Shown piece by piece: positions 1-5,729 of a DNA stretch of 5,801 nt. Source of the DNA: an uncultured Eubacteriales bacterium. Its GTDB lineage: Bacteria > Bacillota > Clostridia > Oscillospirales > Ruminococcaceae. Below the pieces are notes generated by a model. That model was not told the DNA's origin. It saw nothing but the letters and a program-made list of their open reading frames with translations, and ran no database searches. Every line of letters starts with the position of its first letter. The stretch's first letter is position 1. The stretch covers positions 1 to 5,801 of the forward strand of contig ONLC01000147.1 of the NCBI GenBank assembly GCA_900318545.1, written 5' to 3'. Both the position numbers and the translations under genes were made by a program.

Positions 1-109
1 GCTCCTCGATGAAACGTCCGTCTCTGGGGTATCTGGAATCAGCAACAACAATTCTGTAGAAAGGAGCCTTCTTAGCACCCATTCTTCTGAGTCTGATCTT
101 TACTGCCAT
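1..109 (-). CDS. rpsP: 30S ribosomal protein S16, N-terminal part (runs off the window)
   Basis: The 36 visible codons begin MAVKIRLRRMGAKKAPFYRI and continue with VVADSRYPRDGRFIEE, which is the conserved N-terminus of bacterial ribosomal protein S16. S16 is a small-subunit protein that binds 16S rRNA early in 30S assembly. The gene is truncated by the left window edge; the full protein is usually about 80-90 residues. The ATG at 109 is preceded by GGAGGTG at 117-123 with 9 bases between GGAGG and the start. It lies 56 bases downstream of ffh on the same strand, the usual Firmicutes order, so it is probably cotranscribed with ylxM and ffh. I see no clear promoter of its own in the gap. Identification is by sequence recognition and is firm. 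Confidence 0.96.
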   Translation of the reverse strand, partial: MAVKIRLRRMGAKKAPFYRIVVADSRYPRDGRFIEE

Positions 110-116
110 TTATATT

Positions 117-123
117 CACCTCC
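117..123 (-). promoter_or_regulatory. Ribosome binding site of rpsP
   Basis: On the minus strand the sequence reads GGAGGTG, a near-perfect anti-16S match, with 9 bases between GGAGG and the ATG at 109. It fixes the rpsP start. Confidence 0.85.
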
Positions 124-145
124 ATATAGTGTTCTTAATATATCC

Positions 146-161
146 AAGCGGGGAACCGCTT
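146..161 (-). other. Small hairpin in the ffh-rpsP gap
   Basis: On the minus strand AAGCGG, loop TTCC, then CCGCTT form a perfect 6-bp stem starting 4 bases after the ffh stop codon. It is followed by GGATATATT and not by a run of U, so it is not a convincing intrinsic terminator. It could protect the 3' end of the ffh message, mark an RNA processing site, or partly attenuate transcription into rpsP. Only the inverted repeat is seen directly; the role is inferred. Confidence 0.5.
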
Positions 162-165
162 CAGA

Positions 166-1539
166 TCAGTTTAAGGGCGGCATATTTCCGCCTAGACCTT
201 TAAGAAGAGCCTTTCTGTTCTTCTTAGCCTTTTTAGAGTGGAGCTTTCCGCCGATGCCGAATTTCTTCATCATCTGCTGCATCTGCTCAAACTGCTTGAG
301 AAGCTGGTTCACATCAGTAACGGTAGTACCGCTTCCTGCAGCAATTCTTCTCTTTCTTTTCGGGTCAATTATCGAGGGCTTTGCTCTCTCAGCCTTGGTC
401 ATCGAGTTTATCATAGCCTCGGTCTTTTTAAGCTGAGCCTCGCCCTGCTCCATTTGCTCGTCAGTTACCTTATTAGCACCGGGAAGCATCTTTATCAGTG
501 AGCCTACAGAGCCCATTTTGTGAATTTGCTGCATCTGAGCGAGCAGGTCATCAAGGTCAAAGCCTTTTTCCTGCATTTTGTCAGCAAGCTTCTGAGCCTC
601 TTTCTCATCAAACGTCTGCTGAGCCTTCTCGATAAGGGTGAGCATATCGCCCATTCCAAGGATACGGGAAGCCATTCTTTCAGGGTGGAAGGGCTCAAAC
701 TCGTCAAGCTTTTCTCCCATACCAACGAACTTGATAGGCTTACCTGTTACTGCCAGCACGGACAGTGCCGCACCACCACGGGTATCCGAATCAAGCTTTG
801 TAAGTATTACCGAATCTATACCCAGAGCCTCATCGAAAGCAGACGCTACCTTAACAGCGTCCTGACCGATCATAGCATCGACAACGAGCATTATCTCGTT
901 CGGCTCTGCGATCTTCTTGATGTCCTTGAGCTCGTCCATAAGCTCCTCATCAATATGCAGACGTCCTGCCGTATCTATGATAACAAGGTCGTTACCGTAA
1001 TCCTTAGCGTGCTTAAGACCCTCTTTTACAATCTTTCTCGGGTCGATCTGACCCATCTCAAAGACAGCTACCTCGGCTCTCTCTCCGACAATTTTCAGCT
1101 GGTCAATAGCCGCAGGTCTGTAAACATCGGCAGCTATCAGCAGAGGTCTCTTTCCGTCCTTTTTGAACATCTTTGCAAGCTTAGCCGCATGGGTAGTCTT
1201 ACCTGAACCCTGCAGACCGCACATCATAACAACGCATGGCGGCTTGTTCGGGAAATTGATCTTTGAGTTAGCCTCACCCATGAGCTTAATAAGCTCTTCA
1301 TTAACTATCTTAATGACCTGCTGTCCGGGAGTAAGGCTCTGCAGTACCTCTTCACCGACACTTCTCTCGGTAACGCTGCTTATAAAGTCCTTAACTACCT
1401 TATAGCTTACGTCCGCTTCAAGCAGAGCCATCTTGACCTCACGCATGGCCTCCTTAACGTCAGCCTCGGTCAGCTTACCTCTTGATTTTAGGCGTTTGAA
1501 CACACCGTTAAGCTTCTCTGAAAGTCCTTCAAAAGCCAC
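166..1539 (-). CDS. ffh: Signal recognition particle protein Ffh (SRP54 GTPase)
   Basis: This 457-residue protein is the SRP54 homologue. It binds the 4.5S/6S SRP RNA, recognises hydrophobic signal sequences on ribosomes, and delivers them to FtsY at the membrane. The layout is complete: an N helical domain (about 1-95), then a G domain with the P-loop GLQGSGKTT (108-116), DVYRPAA (138-144), DTAGR (189-193), TKLD (247-250) and GMGE (273-276). A methionine-rich M domain (about 300-430) carries the SRP-RNA-binding segment RRIAAGSGTTVTDVNQLL (397-414), followed by a basic Lys/Arg tail. Length is normal for the family. The start is GTG at 1539; an AAAGGAGG site lies 9 bases upstream, and the next protein residues AFEGLSEKL match the usual Ffh N-terminus. 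It follows ylxM by 15 bases and precedes rpsP, so the three form one operon. No defect is visible. Confidence 0.98.
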   Translation of the reverse strand: MAFEGLSEKLNGVFKRLKSRGKLTEADVKEAMREVKMALLEADVSYKVVKDFISSVTERSVGEEVLQSLTPGQQVIKIVNEELIKLMGEANSKINFPNKPPCVVMMCGLQGSGKTTHAAKLAKMFKKDGKRPLLIAADVYRPAAIDQLKIVGERAEVAVFEMGQIDPRKIVKEGLKHAKDYGNDLVIIDTAGRLHIDEELMDELKDIKKIAEPNEIMLVVDAMIGQDAVKVASAFDEALGIDSVILTKLDSDTRGGAALSVLAVTGKPIKFVGMGEKLDEFEPFHPERMASRILGMGDMLTLIEKAQQTFDEKEAQKLADKMQEKGFDLDDLLAQMQQIHKMGSVGSLIKMLPGANKVTDEQMEQGEAQLKKTEAMINSMTKAERAKPSIIDPKRKRRIAAGSGTTVTDVNQLLKQFEQMQQMMKKFGIGGKLHSKKAKKNRKALLKGLGGNMPPLN

Positions 1540-1548
1540 AGCACAGGT

Positions 1549-1556
1549 CCTCCTTT
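1549..1556 (-). promoter_or_regulatory. Ribosome binding site of ffh, overlapping the ylxM stop
   Basis: Minus-strand AAAGGAGG supports the GTG start of ffh at 1539. Its first bases are part of the TAA stop codon of ylxM (1557-1555), so ribosomes ending ylxM are placed on the ffh initiation site. This suggests translational coupling of the two genes. Confidence 0.85.
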
Positions 1557-1962
1557 ACTTTTTTATCTCAAATCCTCCCGAAAGTTCGGGAGCGTTATAT
1601 TCTTCAAGCTTTTCATCGAGCGTTTCGAGCAGAACTATAGTCTTCTCGGCAATGCTCCTCGCATAATTCTTTCTCTGGCATTCCTCAAACACAGCCAGAG
1701 CCAGCTTTTTGATCTCCTTGAGCTCCTCATATCTCTGCCCGTCAAGCTTTGAAAATCCAAGCTTTTCGTCATACTCATCAAGAGCATCGGAGCCCTTCTT
1801 CACAGCATCATGTACGCCCTGTCTTGATATCCCAAGTTCATCAGCTATCTCGCCAAGTGAGAGATCTTCGTTATAATAAAACTCCATTATCTCTCTCTGC
1901 TTATCAGTCAGAAGAGGACCGTAAATGTCAAGAAGAACACTGTATCTGAGCTCCTTTGCCAT
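1555..1962 (-). CDS. ylxM: YlxM-type DNA-binding protein of the SRP operon (sigma-like HTH)
   Basis: This 135-residue protein belongs to the YlxM/p13 family (UPF0122), small helix-turn-helix proteins encoded beside ffh in Gram-positive bacteria and reported in streptococci to modulate SRP assembly or GTPase activity. The N-terminus MAKELRYSVLLDIYGPLLTD and the segment KQREIMEFYYNEDLSLGEIA are typical. A sigma-region-4-like HTH spans about residues 34-57 (LSLGEIADELGISRQGVHDA). The rest is charged and helical, probably coiled-coil, and somewhat longer than the shortest family members. The open frame extends upstream to 2028, but that start lies inside the promoter spacer. The ATG at 1962 has GGAGGTG 6 bases upstream and matches the family start. 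It is the first gene of the ylxM-ffh-rpsP operon. ftsY, often its upstream neighbour, is replaced here by an aldo/keto reductase. Confidence 0.93.
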   Translation of the reverse strand: MAKELRYSVLLDIYGPLLTDKQREIMEFYYNEDLSLGEIADELGISRQGVHDAVKKGSDALDEYDEKLGFSKLDGQRYEELKEIKKLALAVFEECQRKNYARSIAEKTIVLLETLDEKLEEYNAPELSGGFEIKK

Positions 1963-1968
1963 TTTCCG

Positions 1969-1975
1969 CACCTCC
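1969..1975 (-). promoter_or_regulatory. Ribosome binding site that decides the ylxM start
   Basis: Minus-strand GGAGGTG lies with 8 bases between GGAGG and the ATG at 1962. It supports the 135-residue product over the 157-residue open frame. Confidence 0.88.
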
Positions 1976-2018
1976 GAACCGATATTCCGACTTGCTGTAA
2001 AGCCATCAAACTTTACAT

Positions 2019-2047
2019 AGTATACCACACAATTTCACATTTGTCAA
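2019..2047 (-). promoter_or_regulatory. Sigma-A promoter of the ylxM-ffh-rpsP operon
   Basis: On the minus strand a perfect TTGACA (-35, 2047-2042) is separated by exactly 17 bases from TATACT (-10, 2024-2019), one base from consensus. Transcription should start near 2012, giving a leader of about 50 bases before the ylxM ATG. Such a strong promoter fits a housekeeping SRP/ribosomal operon and shows that the operon starts at ylxM. Confidence 0.88.
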
Positions 2048-2061
2048 GGGATTTTCCCTTG
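2045..2061. repeat. Perfect inverted repeat overlapping the ylxM -35 box
   Basis: CAAGGGA, spacer TTT, TCCCTTG form a perfect 7-bp-arm palindrome that shares three bases with the -35 hexamer at 2042-2047. Read on the plus strand it is followed by TTTTT, so it could also act as a terminator against transcripts leaving ylxM in the antisense direction. On the minus strand it has no U run. Operator, terminator and chance are all possible; only the symmetry is seen. Confidence 0.5.
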
Positions 2062-2095
2062 TTTTTCAATTTTCGTTCATTTAAACATAAACAGA

Positions 2096-2127
2096 CCCCC
2101 GAACTGTCTGAAAAACAGCATCGGGGG
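2096..2127 (-). terminator. Hairpin after the aldo/keto reductase gene, probable terminator
   Basis: Downstream of the reductase stop codon (2141), arms CCCCCGA (2096-2102) and TCGGGGG (2121-2127) pair over 7 bp. An inner CTGT/ACAG helix (2104-2107 with 2115-2118) extends the stem. In the minus direction it is followed by TCTGTTTATGTTT, a broken U run, so termination is likely but may be incomplete. It separates the reductase from the ylxM promoter. Confidence 0.65.
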
Positions 2128-2140
2128 AAAACTTTTTACA

Positions 2141-3109
2141 TCAGAGTGCATTTTCAAGGAAAGCCACTGTCTTTTTGTCGTACCTTGCGTCCTGTGCGGA
2201 CATATCCTCATCAAGCTGCCAGAGCTTTGTTACCGCAAACACAGACGATACAAAAAACGGCTGACTGTTAAGATATGCAAGCGGTATCACTGCAGGAGGG
2301 CAGCCTGTCTTTGCGCTGATTATCTTCACCTTAGCAAGCTTTGCGAGGTTTGCAACTGTCGCATACTGACCCTCGGGGAGGTTTGTTGCGGTGTCGCCCT
2401 TTGCAAGCTTTGCGAAAAAGCCCTTTGCCTGCGGAGAGTACGCCATAACAGGGAAGCTGTGCTTCTTGTACCAGTCAAACTCCTTGGTATCCATGCAGAC
2501 AACAGTCGGGTCTCCAATAGTTTCGGGGCTTGCGTGTGCAAGACTGTAGCTTATCTGGCTTACCCTTATCGGCTCGAGGCCGTTTTTCTCAGCGTATTTG
2601 TTAGCCTCTTCAATTCGCTTTGTAGTCCAGTTTGAAACGCCTATAAAGTGTATCTTACCCTCATTGTAAAACTTGTTGAGGGTAGTCATTATCTCGCTGA
2701 CAGGTACAGAGGTATCATCTCTGTGCAGAAAATAGATATCCACATAGTCGGTCTGCAATGCCTTCAGGCTTTCGTTCAGATCGTATTCAACATCGGCATA
2801 CGAAAGCCTGCCGACATTCATGCTCTCCATAGCGGGGTGGCCGCCCTTAGTGCAGAGAAGTATCTCCGAGCGGTTTCCTCTTTCCTTCATCCAGCGCCCG
2901 ATAACGCTCTCGCTCGCACCGTGACCGCCCTCGAGCCATTCACAGTAAACTCTTGCAGTATCAATGCATCTTCCGCCAAGCTCAAAGTACCTGTCCATAA
3001 GGCTGAAATAGGTCTCGTCATTGTCATTATTCTCAAAGCCTGCTGTTCCGAATGAGAGTGCAGGCAGCATAGCTGTATATTTATCATTTTTCAGCTCGTA
3101 AGTAAGCAT
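2141..3109 (-). CDS. Aldo/keto reductase family oxidoreductase
   Basis: This 322-residue protein is a soluble, NAD(P)H-dependent aldo/keto reductase, a family that reduces aldehydes and ketones in an (alpha/beta)8 barrel. The catalytic set is visible: Asp50 in GGRCIDTARVY, Tyr55, Lys88 in LLCTKGG, and His129 in YFLHRDD. Further family marks are GVSNW (157-161), VSQISYSL with Gln185, and AYSPQAKGFF (223-232). Length is normal. The C-terminal stretch where the cofactor phosphate is usually held by a Gly/Arg-containing loop reads SSVFAVTKLWQLDED (288-302), so cofactor preference (NADH or NADPH) cannot be read from it. The ATG at 3109 has AGGAGTG just upstream (3115-3121) and no competing start. 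It is transcribed alone, divergently from the beta-lactamase-like gene. The physiological substrate is unknown. Confidence 0.9.
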   Translation of the reverse strand: MLTYELKNDKYTAMLPALSFGTAGFENNDNDETYFSLMDRYFELGGRCIDTARVYCEWLEGGHGASESVIGRWMKERGNRSEILLCTKGGHPAMESMNVGRLSYADVEYDLNESLKALQTDYVDIYFLHRDDTSVPVSEIMTTLNKFYNEGKIHFIGVSNWTTKRIEEANKYAEKNGLEPIRVSQISYSLAHASPETIGDPTVVCMDTKEFDWYKKHSFPVMAYSPQAKGFFAKLAKGDTATNLPEGQYATVANLAKLAKVKIISAKTGCPPAVIPLAYLNSQPFFVSSVFAVTKLWQLDEDMSAQDARYDKKTVAFLENAL

Positions 3110-3136
3110 ATAATCACTCCTATAATAGATACAATT

Positions 3137-3145
3137 ATTATAACA
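3137..3145 (-). promoter_or_regulatory. Extended -10 promoter of the aldo/keto reductase
   Basis: On the minus strand TGTTATAAT gives a perfect -10 hexamer (3142-3137) preceded by the TGn extension. No good -35 hexamer is found 16-18 bases upstream (TATATT or similar), which extended -10 promoters tolerate. Predicted start near 3130, leaving about 21 bases before the ATG with its AGGAGTG site. Confidence 0.68.
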
Positions 3146-3210
3146 TATTCACAAAGGCTAATATAACAATATTTTGTAAATTTTTCTTTGTAATTCATAA
3201 ATGTATTTGG

Positions 3211-3239
3211 TTGACTAATCCTTGCAATAGTGCTATAAT
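3211..3239 (+). promoter_or_regulatory. Sigma-A promoter of the hydrolase/caspase-like operon
   Basis: TTGACT (3211-3216) and TATAAT (3234-3239) are separated by exactly 17 bases, a near-perfect vegetative promoter. Start is expected near 3246, with a leader of about 36 bases. The -10 overlaps the left arm of a palindrome (3237-3257), which suggests repression by a DNA-binding protein. Confidence 0.87.
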
Positions 3240-3257
3240 AAATGCTGAGCATTTATT
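3237..3257. repeat. Perfect 9+3+9 palindrome on the transcription start, candidate operator
   Basis: AATAAATGC (3237-3245), TGA, GCATTTATT (3249-3257) is a perfect inverted repeat of 21 bases. It begins in the -10 box, and its centre falls on the predicted start site of the rightward promoter. A dimeric repressor bound here would block RNA polymerase. In RNA the full stem would form only if transcription began a little earlier. No U run follows, so it is not a terminator. No regulator gene is visible in the window. Confidence 0.6.
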
Positions 3258-3281
3258 GCTGACAAGAACGGAGGCGGTTTT

Positions 3282-4439
3282 ATGTTTAATGAGAAAAAGA
3301 TCAATGATATAATGAACAGATTCATTGACTGCGGCACTGAAACAGGTGCAGCAGCCGTTGTTATGAAAAACGGAGAGGAGCTATACCGCTATAGCTGCGG
3401 TCTTGCCGATGCGGAAAAAGGAAGAGCCTTCCGTGAGGATACTATCTGCAAGGCATTTTCATGCTCGAAGGTGATAACGGGAACTGCTGCTATGCAGCTT
3501 CTGGAGAGTGGACTTATTGAGCTCGACAACAGGCTTGAATGGTATATCCCCGAGTTTGCCGATGCTGCCTTTATAGAGAACGGAAAGCGTATACCTGTTT
3601 CAAGGCCGATCACGCTGAGGGACCTGCTTGATATGACCTCCGGAATTGCATATCCGGGTGACGGCCGTGAGGGCGGTCAGGAAATATCAGATGTATGGGG
3701 AGAGCTTGATGCCGGCACTAAAGAGGGCAGGCAGATGAGCACTCTTGAATTTGCACACAAGGCAGGCAAGTGTGCTGTTATGTTTGATGCAGGAGAGCAG
3801 TGGAGCTACGGTTCCTCGGCTGATATTTTCGGAGCCGTAGTCGAAACTGTCACAGGCAAACGCTATGGTGATTATCTTAAGGAAAACATCTTTGAGCCAC
3901 TCGGAATGGCTGATACAGCCTTCTATTGCCCTAAGGACAAGCTTGACAGGCTTGCAGTCCTTTATGAAGGGGCAGGGGAGAACAGAAAGGTGCTTGACTG
4001 GGTAAACCTCTGCATTTATGATTATACCGAGGAGCCTGCATTCCAGTCGGGCGGAGCAGGCATTTTCACAACTGCTGAGGATCTTGCAAAGCTTGGAGCC
4101 GCACTTTCAAACGGTTCATATAAGGGCGTGAGAGTTCTCGGCAGAAAGACAGTTGAGTTTATGCGTATGAATGCTCTCACAAAGGATCAGAGGCGTACCT
4201 TTGACTGGGATTCGTGCAGGGGCTTCGGCTATGCAAATTTCGTAAGGATACTTGAAGACCCGAACAAGGCAAGCCTTATCGCTTCAAAGGGAAGCTTTGG
4301 CTGGGACGGCTGGACAGGTACCTATATTCTTGTTGATCCCGATGAAAAGCTCTCGACAGTTCTGTTCGTTCAGAGAGCAGGGGCAGGCACTACCTCGCTT
4401 TCAAAGGCGGTAGTCAATGCAGTATATTCCATGATCTAG
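3282..4439 (+). CDS. Serine hydrolase, class C beta-lactamase / family VIII esterase type
   Basis: This 385-residue protein belongs to the beta-lactamase-related serine hydrolases (COG1680: AmpC, penicillin-binding-protein-like enzymes, EstB-type esterases). The nucleophile motif SxxK is SCSK (Ser60-Lys63) in KAFSCSKVITG. The second motif is Tyr176 in WSYGSSADIFG, as YGS and not the YxN of true class C enzymes. The third is GWTGT (343-347), with Trp where beta-lactamases have Lys or His before TG. The segments TLRDLLDMTSGI (111-122) and GGAGIFTTAEDLAKLG (257-272) are typical of the family. No signal peptide or membrane helix is present, so it should act in the cytoplasm. Together with the variant motifs this favours an esterase, amidase or peptidase over an antibiotic-resistance enzyme. 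ATG 3282 has GGAGG 7 bases upstream. It is the first gene of a two-gene operon with the caspase-like protein. Confidence 0.9.
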   Translation: MFNEKKINDIMNRFIDCGTETGAAAVVMKNGEELYRYSCGLADAEKGRAFREDTICKAFSCSKVITGTAAMQLLESGLIELDNRLEWYIPEFADAAFIENGKRIPVSRPITLRDLLDMTSGIAYPGDGREGGQEISDVWGELDAGTKEGRQMSTLEFAHKAGKCAVMFDAGEQWSYGSSADIFGAVVETVTGKRYGDYLKENIFEPLGMADTAFYCPKDKLDRLAVLYEGAGENRKVLDWVNLCIYDYTEEPAFQSGGAGIFTTAEDLAKLGAALSNGSYKGVRVLGRKTVEFMRMNALTKDQRRTFDWDSCRGFGYANFVRILEDPNKASLIASKGSFGWDGWTGTYILVDPDEKLSTVLFVQRAGAGTTSLSKAVVNAVYSMI

Positions 4440-4445
4440 GGTGGT
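4438..4445 (+). promoter_or_regulatory. Atypical ribosome binding site for the TTG start at 4449
   Basis: AGGGTGGT overlaps the TAG stop of the upstream hydrolase gene and resembles GGAGGTGAT with two mismatches. The space to TTG is short (about 4 bases). Because TAG at 4437-4439 is in frame with the next gene, initiation must occur after it. TTG 4449 is the only start preceded by such a site, and the only one besides GTG 4476 that keeps the zinc ribbon intact. Confidence 0.6.
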
Positions 4446-4448
4446 AAT

Positions 4449-5687
4449 TTGAGGTTAAGAAGAAAACGTCGTTTTGTGCGGTGCCCGGAATGTAACAGCA
4501 AAATATTTGCTGAACGTGAGGTCTGCCCGGGCTGCGGCAGAATAATGCTGAAGCCCAAAAAGAAACGAAACAAAAAGCTTACGGCTATCATTATTGCGGT
4601 ATTGTCTGTGGCGGTAGTTCTGGCTGTGGTGCTCAGTGCGAGATACATAATAAGGCTCAGAACAGAGATATCTGTTGACGTTCACCTGAAGGCTGACAAG
4701 AAGCTTTCGGCTGTGACCGATCAGGACGGCTTTGTGCGTCAGAGCATTGAGAACAGAAAAAAGCTCGTGGAAAGCGAGCTTAAAAAGCTTACCAAAGACG
4801 AGCTGATCGAGAAATATACCTTCAATGATGAAAATCGGACGTTTGAGTTTACCTACGGTGACGGCTCCTACGGTGCAGTGATGATAAACACCTTCGATAA
4901 GGCTCTTTCGGGGGCTGACAAGGGTTATGCAGTGCTTGATGACAAGGGCGACCTTGTAATTAACAATCGCCTTGATGAGACTGCCCGTGCAAATGCAGAG
5001 AGCCTTGGTCTTAAAGCAAAGGTGTTTGGTTTTTATACCGATAAGAGCCTTGAGCAATGGGTGCGAAAGCGCACTGAGATATGGAATGCAAACGGTATGA
5101 AAACAGAGCTTGATACCGATGTCACGATGAAGGAGCTTGAAACAGCTCTCAAAAGTGAGGATATGATCTTCCTTGACGGACACGGCTTTATTTACAAAAA
5201 GCAGGCAGCTCTCTGCTTTGGCGAGGCGGTAACAGAAAAGAGCTTAAAGAAGTATTCAAGGGAGCTGCGTTCGGGTCAGCTGTTCGAGCTGATAATGCCA
5301 AAGGCAAAATACTATTGTGCCAGACCGCAGTTTTTCTCCACGCAGTATTCCAAGGACGAGCTTTCGGGCAGAATGGTGTTTATAAACGCCTGCCGCTCGG
5401 CAGACAGCGACCGGCTGACAAAAACATTCAGACAGCTTGGAGTAAAGGGTCTTATCGCAGTGAACGGGGACATATACTCGTACTACATAGCCGAAGCCGA
5501 GGACGCATTGGTTTATTCGCTCCTGTGCGGAGACAGCGTTCAGCAGGCTTTAGACTATGCTTTGAGCATTTACGGAGCAGACGATCTTGCCTGGGCAAGA
5601 GAATTTGACGGCACTCCCGATGTGAGCCGAAAGCTCACGGCAGGGAAGCTCATGATCATAACGGGCGGAGAACATACTTTAAAATAA
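4449..5687 (+). CDS. Membrane-anchored zinc-ribbon protein with CHAT/caspase-like peptidase domain
   Basis: This 412-residue protein is not one I can name. An N-terminal zinc ribbon has CPEC (Cys12, Cys15) and CPGC (Cys26, Cys29). A basic stretch KPKKKRNKK (35-43) precedes one transmembrane helix (about 44-68), so by the positive-inside rule the ribbon is cytoplasmic and the remaining ~340 residues face outside. The C-terminal domain shows FLDGHGF (His245) after a beta-strand, and MVFINACRSADSDRL (Cys315) after another, then FRQLGVKGLIAVNG and LLCGDSVQQALDYALSIYG. That order matches the His/Cys dyad, the glycine strand and the closing helix of CHAT/caspase-like clan CD cysteine peptidases. 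I infer a membrane-tethered protease; the specificity is unknown. The middle (70-235) is charged and unrecognised. TTG start with a weak binding site; the next Met is residue 33, beyond the ribbon. It lies 9 bases after the hydrolase gene, in one operon ending at the terminator at 5688. Domain call moderate; gene reality high. Confidence 0.72.
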   Translation: MRLRRKRRFVRCPECNSKIFAEREVCPGCGRIMLKPKKKRNKKLTAIIIAVLSVAVVLAVVLSARYIIRLRTEISVDVHLKADKKLSAVTDQDGFVRQSIENRKKLVESELKKLTKDELIEKYTFNDENRTFEFTYGDGSYGAVMINTFDKALSGADKGYAVLDDKGDLVINNRLDETARANAESLGLKAKVFGFYTDKSLEQWVRKRTEIWNANGMKTELDTDVTMKELETALKSEDMIFLDGHGFIYKKQAALCFGEAVTEKSLKKYSRELRSGQLFELIMPKAKYYCARPQFFSTQYSKDELSGRMVFINACRSADSDRLTKTFRQLGVKGLIAVNGDIYSYYIAEAEDALVYSLLCGDSVQQALDYALSIYGADDLAWAREFDGTPDVSRKLTAGKLMIITGGEHTLK

Positions 5688-5716
5688 AAAAAGAGTCGGC
5701 TGTGCCGACTCTTTTT
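5688..5716. terminator. Strong bidirectional intrinsic terminator
   Basis: AAAAA, GAGTCGGC, loop TGT, GCCGACTC, TTTTT form a GC-rich 8-bp stem extended by five A-T pairs, starting directly after the TAA at 5685-5687. It has a U run on either strand, so it ends both the rightward operon and the converging minus-strand gene at 5730. Confidence 0.95.
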
Positions 5717-5729
5717 CTGCTTTTTCGGA

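Noticed and set aside
520..1206. Plus-strand open frame of 228 codons
   Set aside because: It is antisense to the G and M domains of ffh, has no family resemblance, no ribosome binding site and no promoter. The ffh frame is certain.
2041..2271. Plus-strand open frame of 76 codons over the ylxM promoter region
   Set aside because: It runs across a promoter, two hairpins and the end of the reductase gene, with no ribosome binding site or known similarity.
2648..3055. Plus-strand open frame of 135 codons
   Set aside because: It lies opposite the aldo/keto reductase, whose catalytic motifs are unmistakable, and has no binding site.
3146..3200. Short AT-rich repeats such as TTTGTAA in the divergent intergenic region
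   Set aside because: They are short, imperfect and expected in AT-rich promoter DNA; no regular spacing supports a binding array.
4455..5183. Minus-strand open frame of 242 codons
   Set aside because: It is a shadow of the zinc-ribbon/caspase-like gene. The plus frame has the zinc-ribbon, membrane helix and His/Cys motifs, whereas this frame shows no recognisable domain and no binding site.
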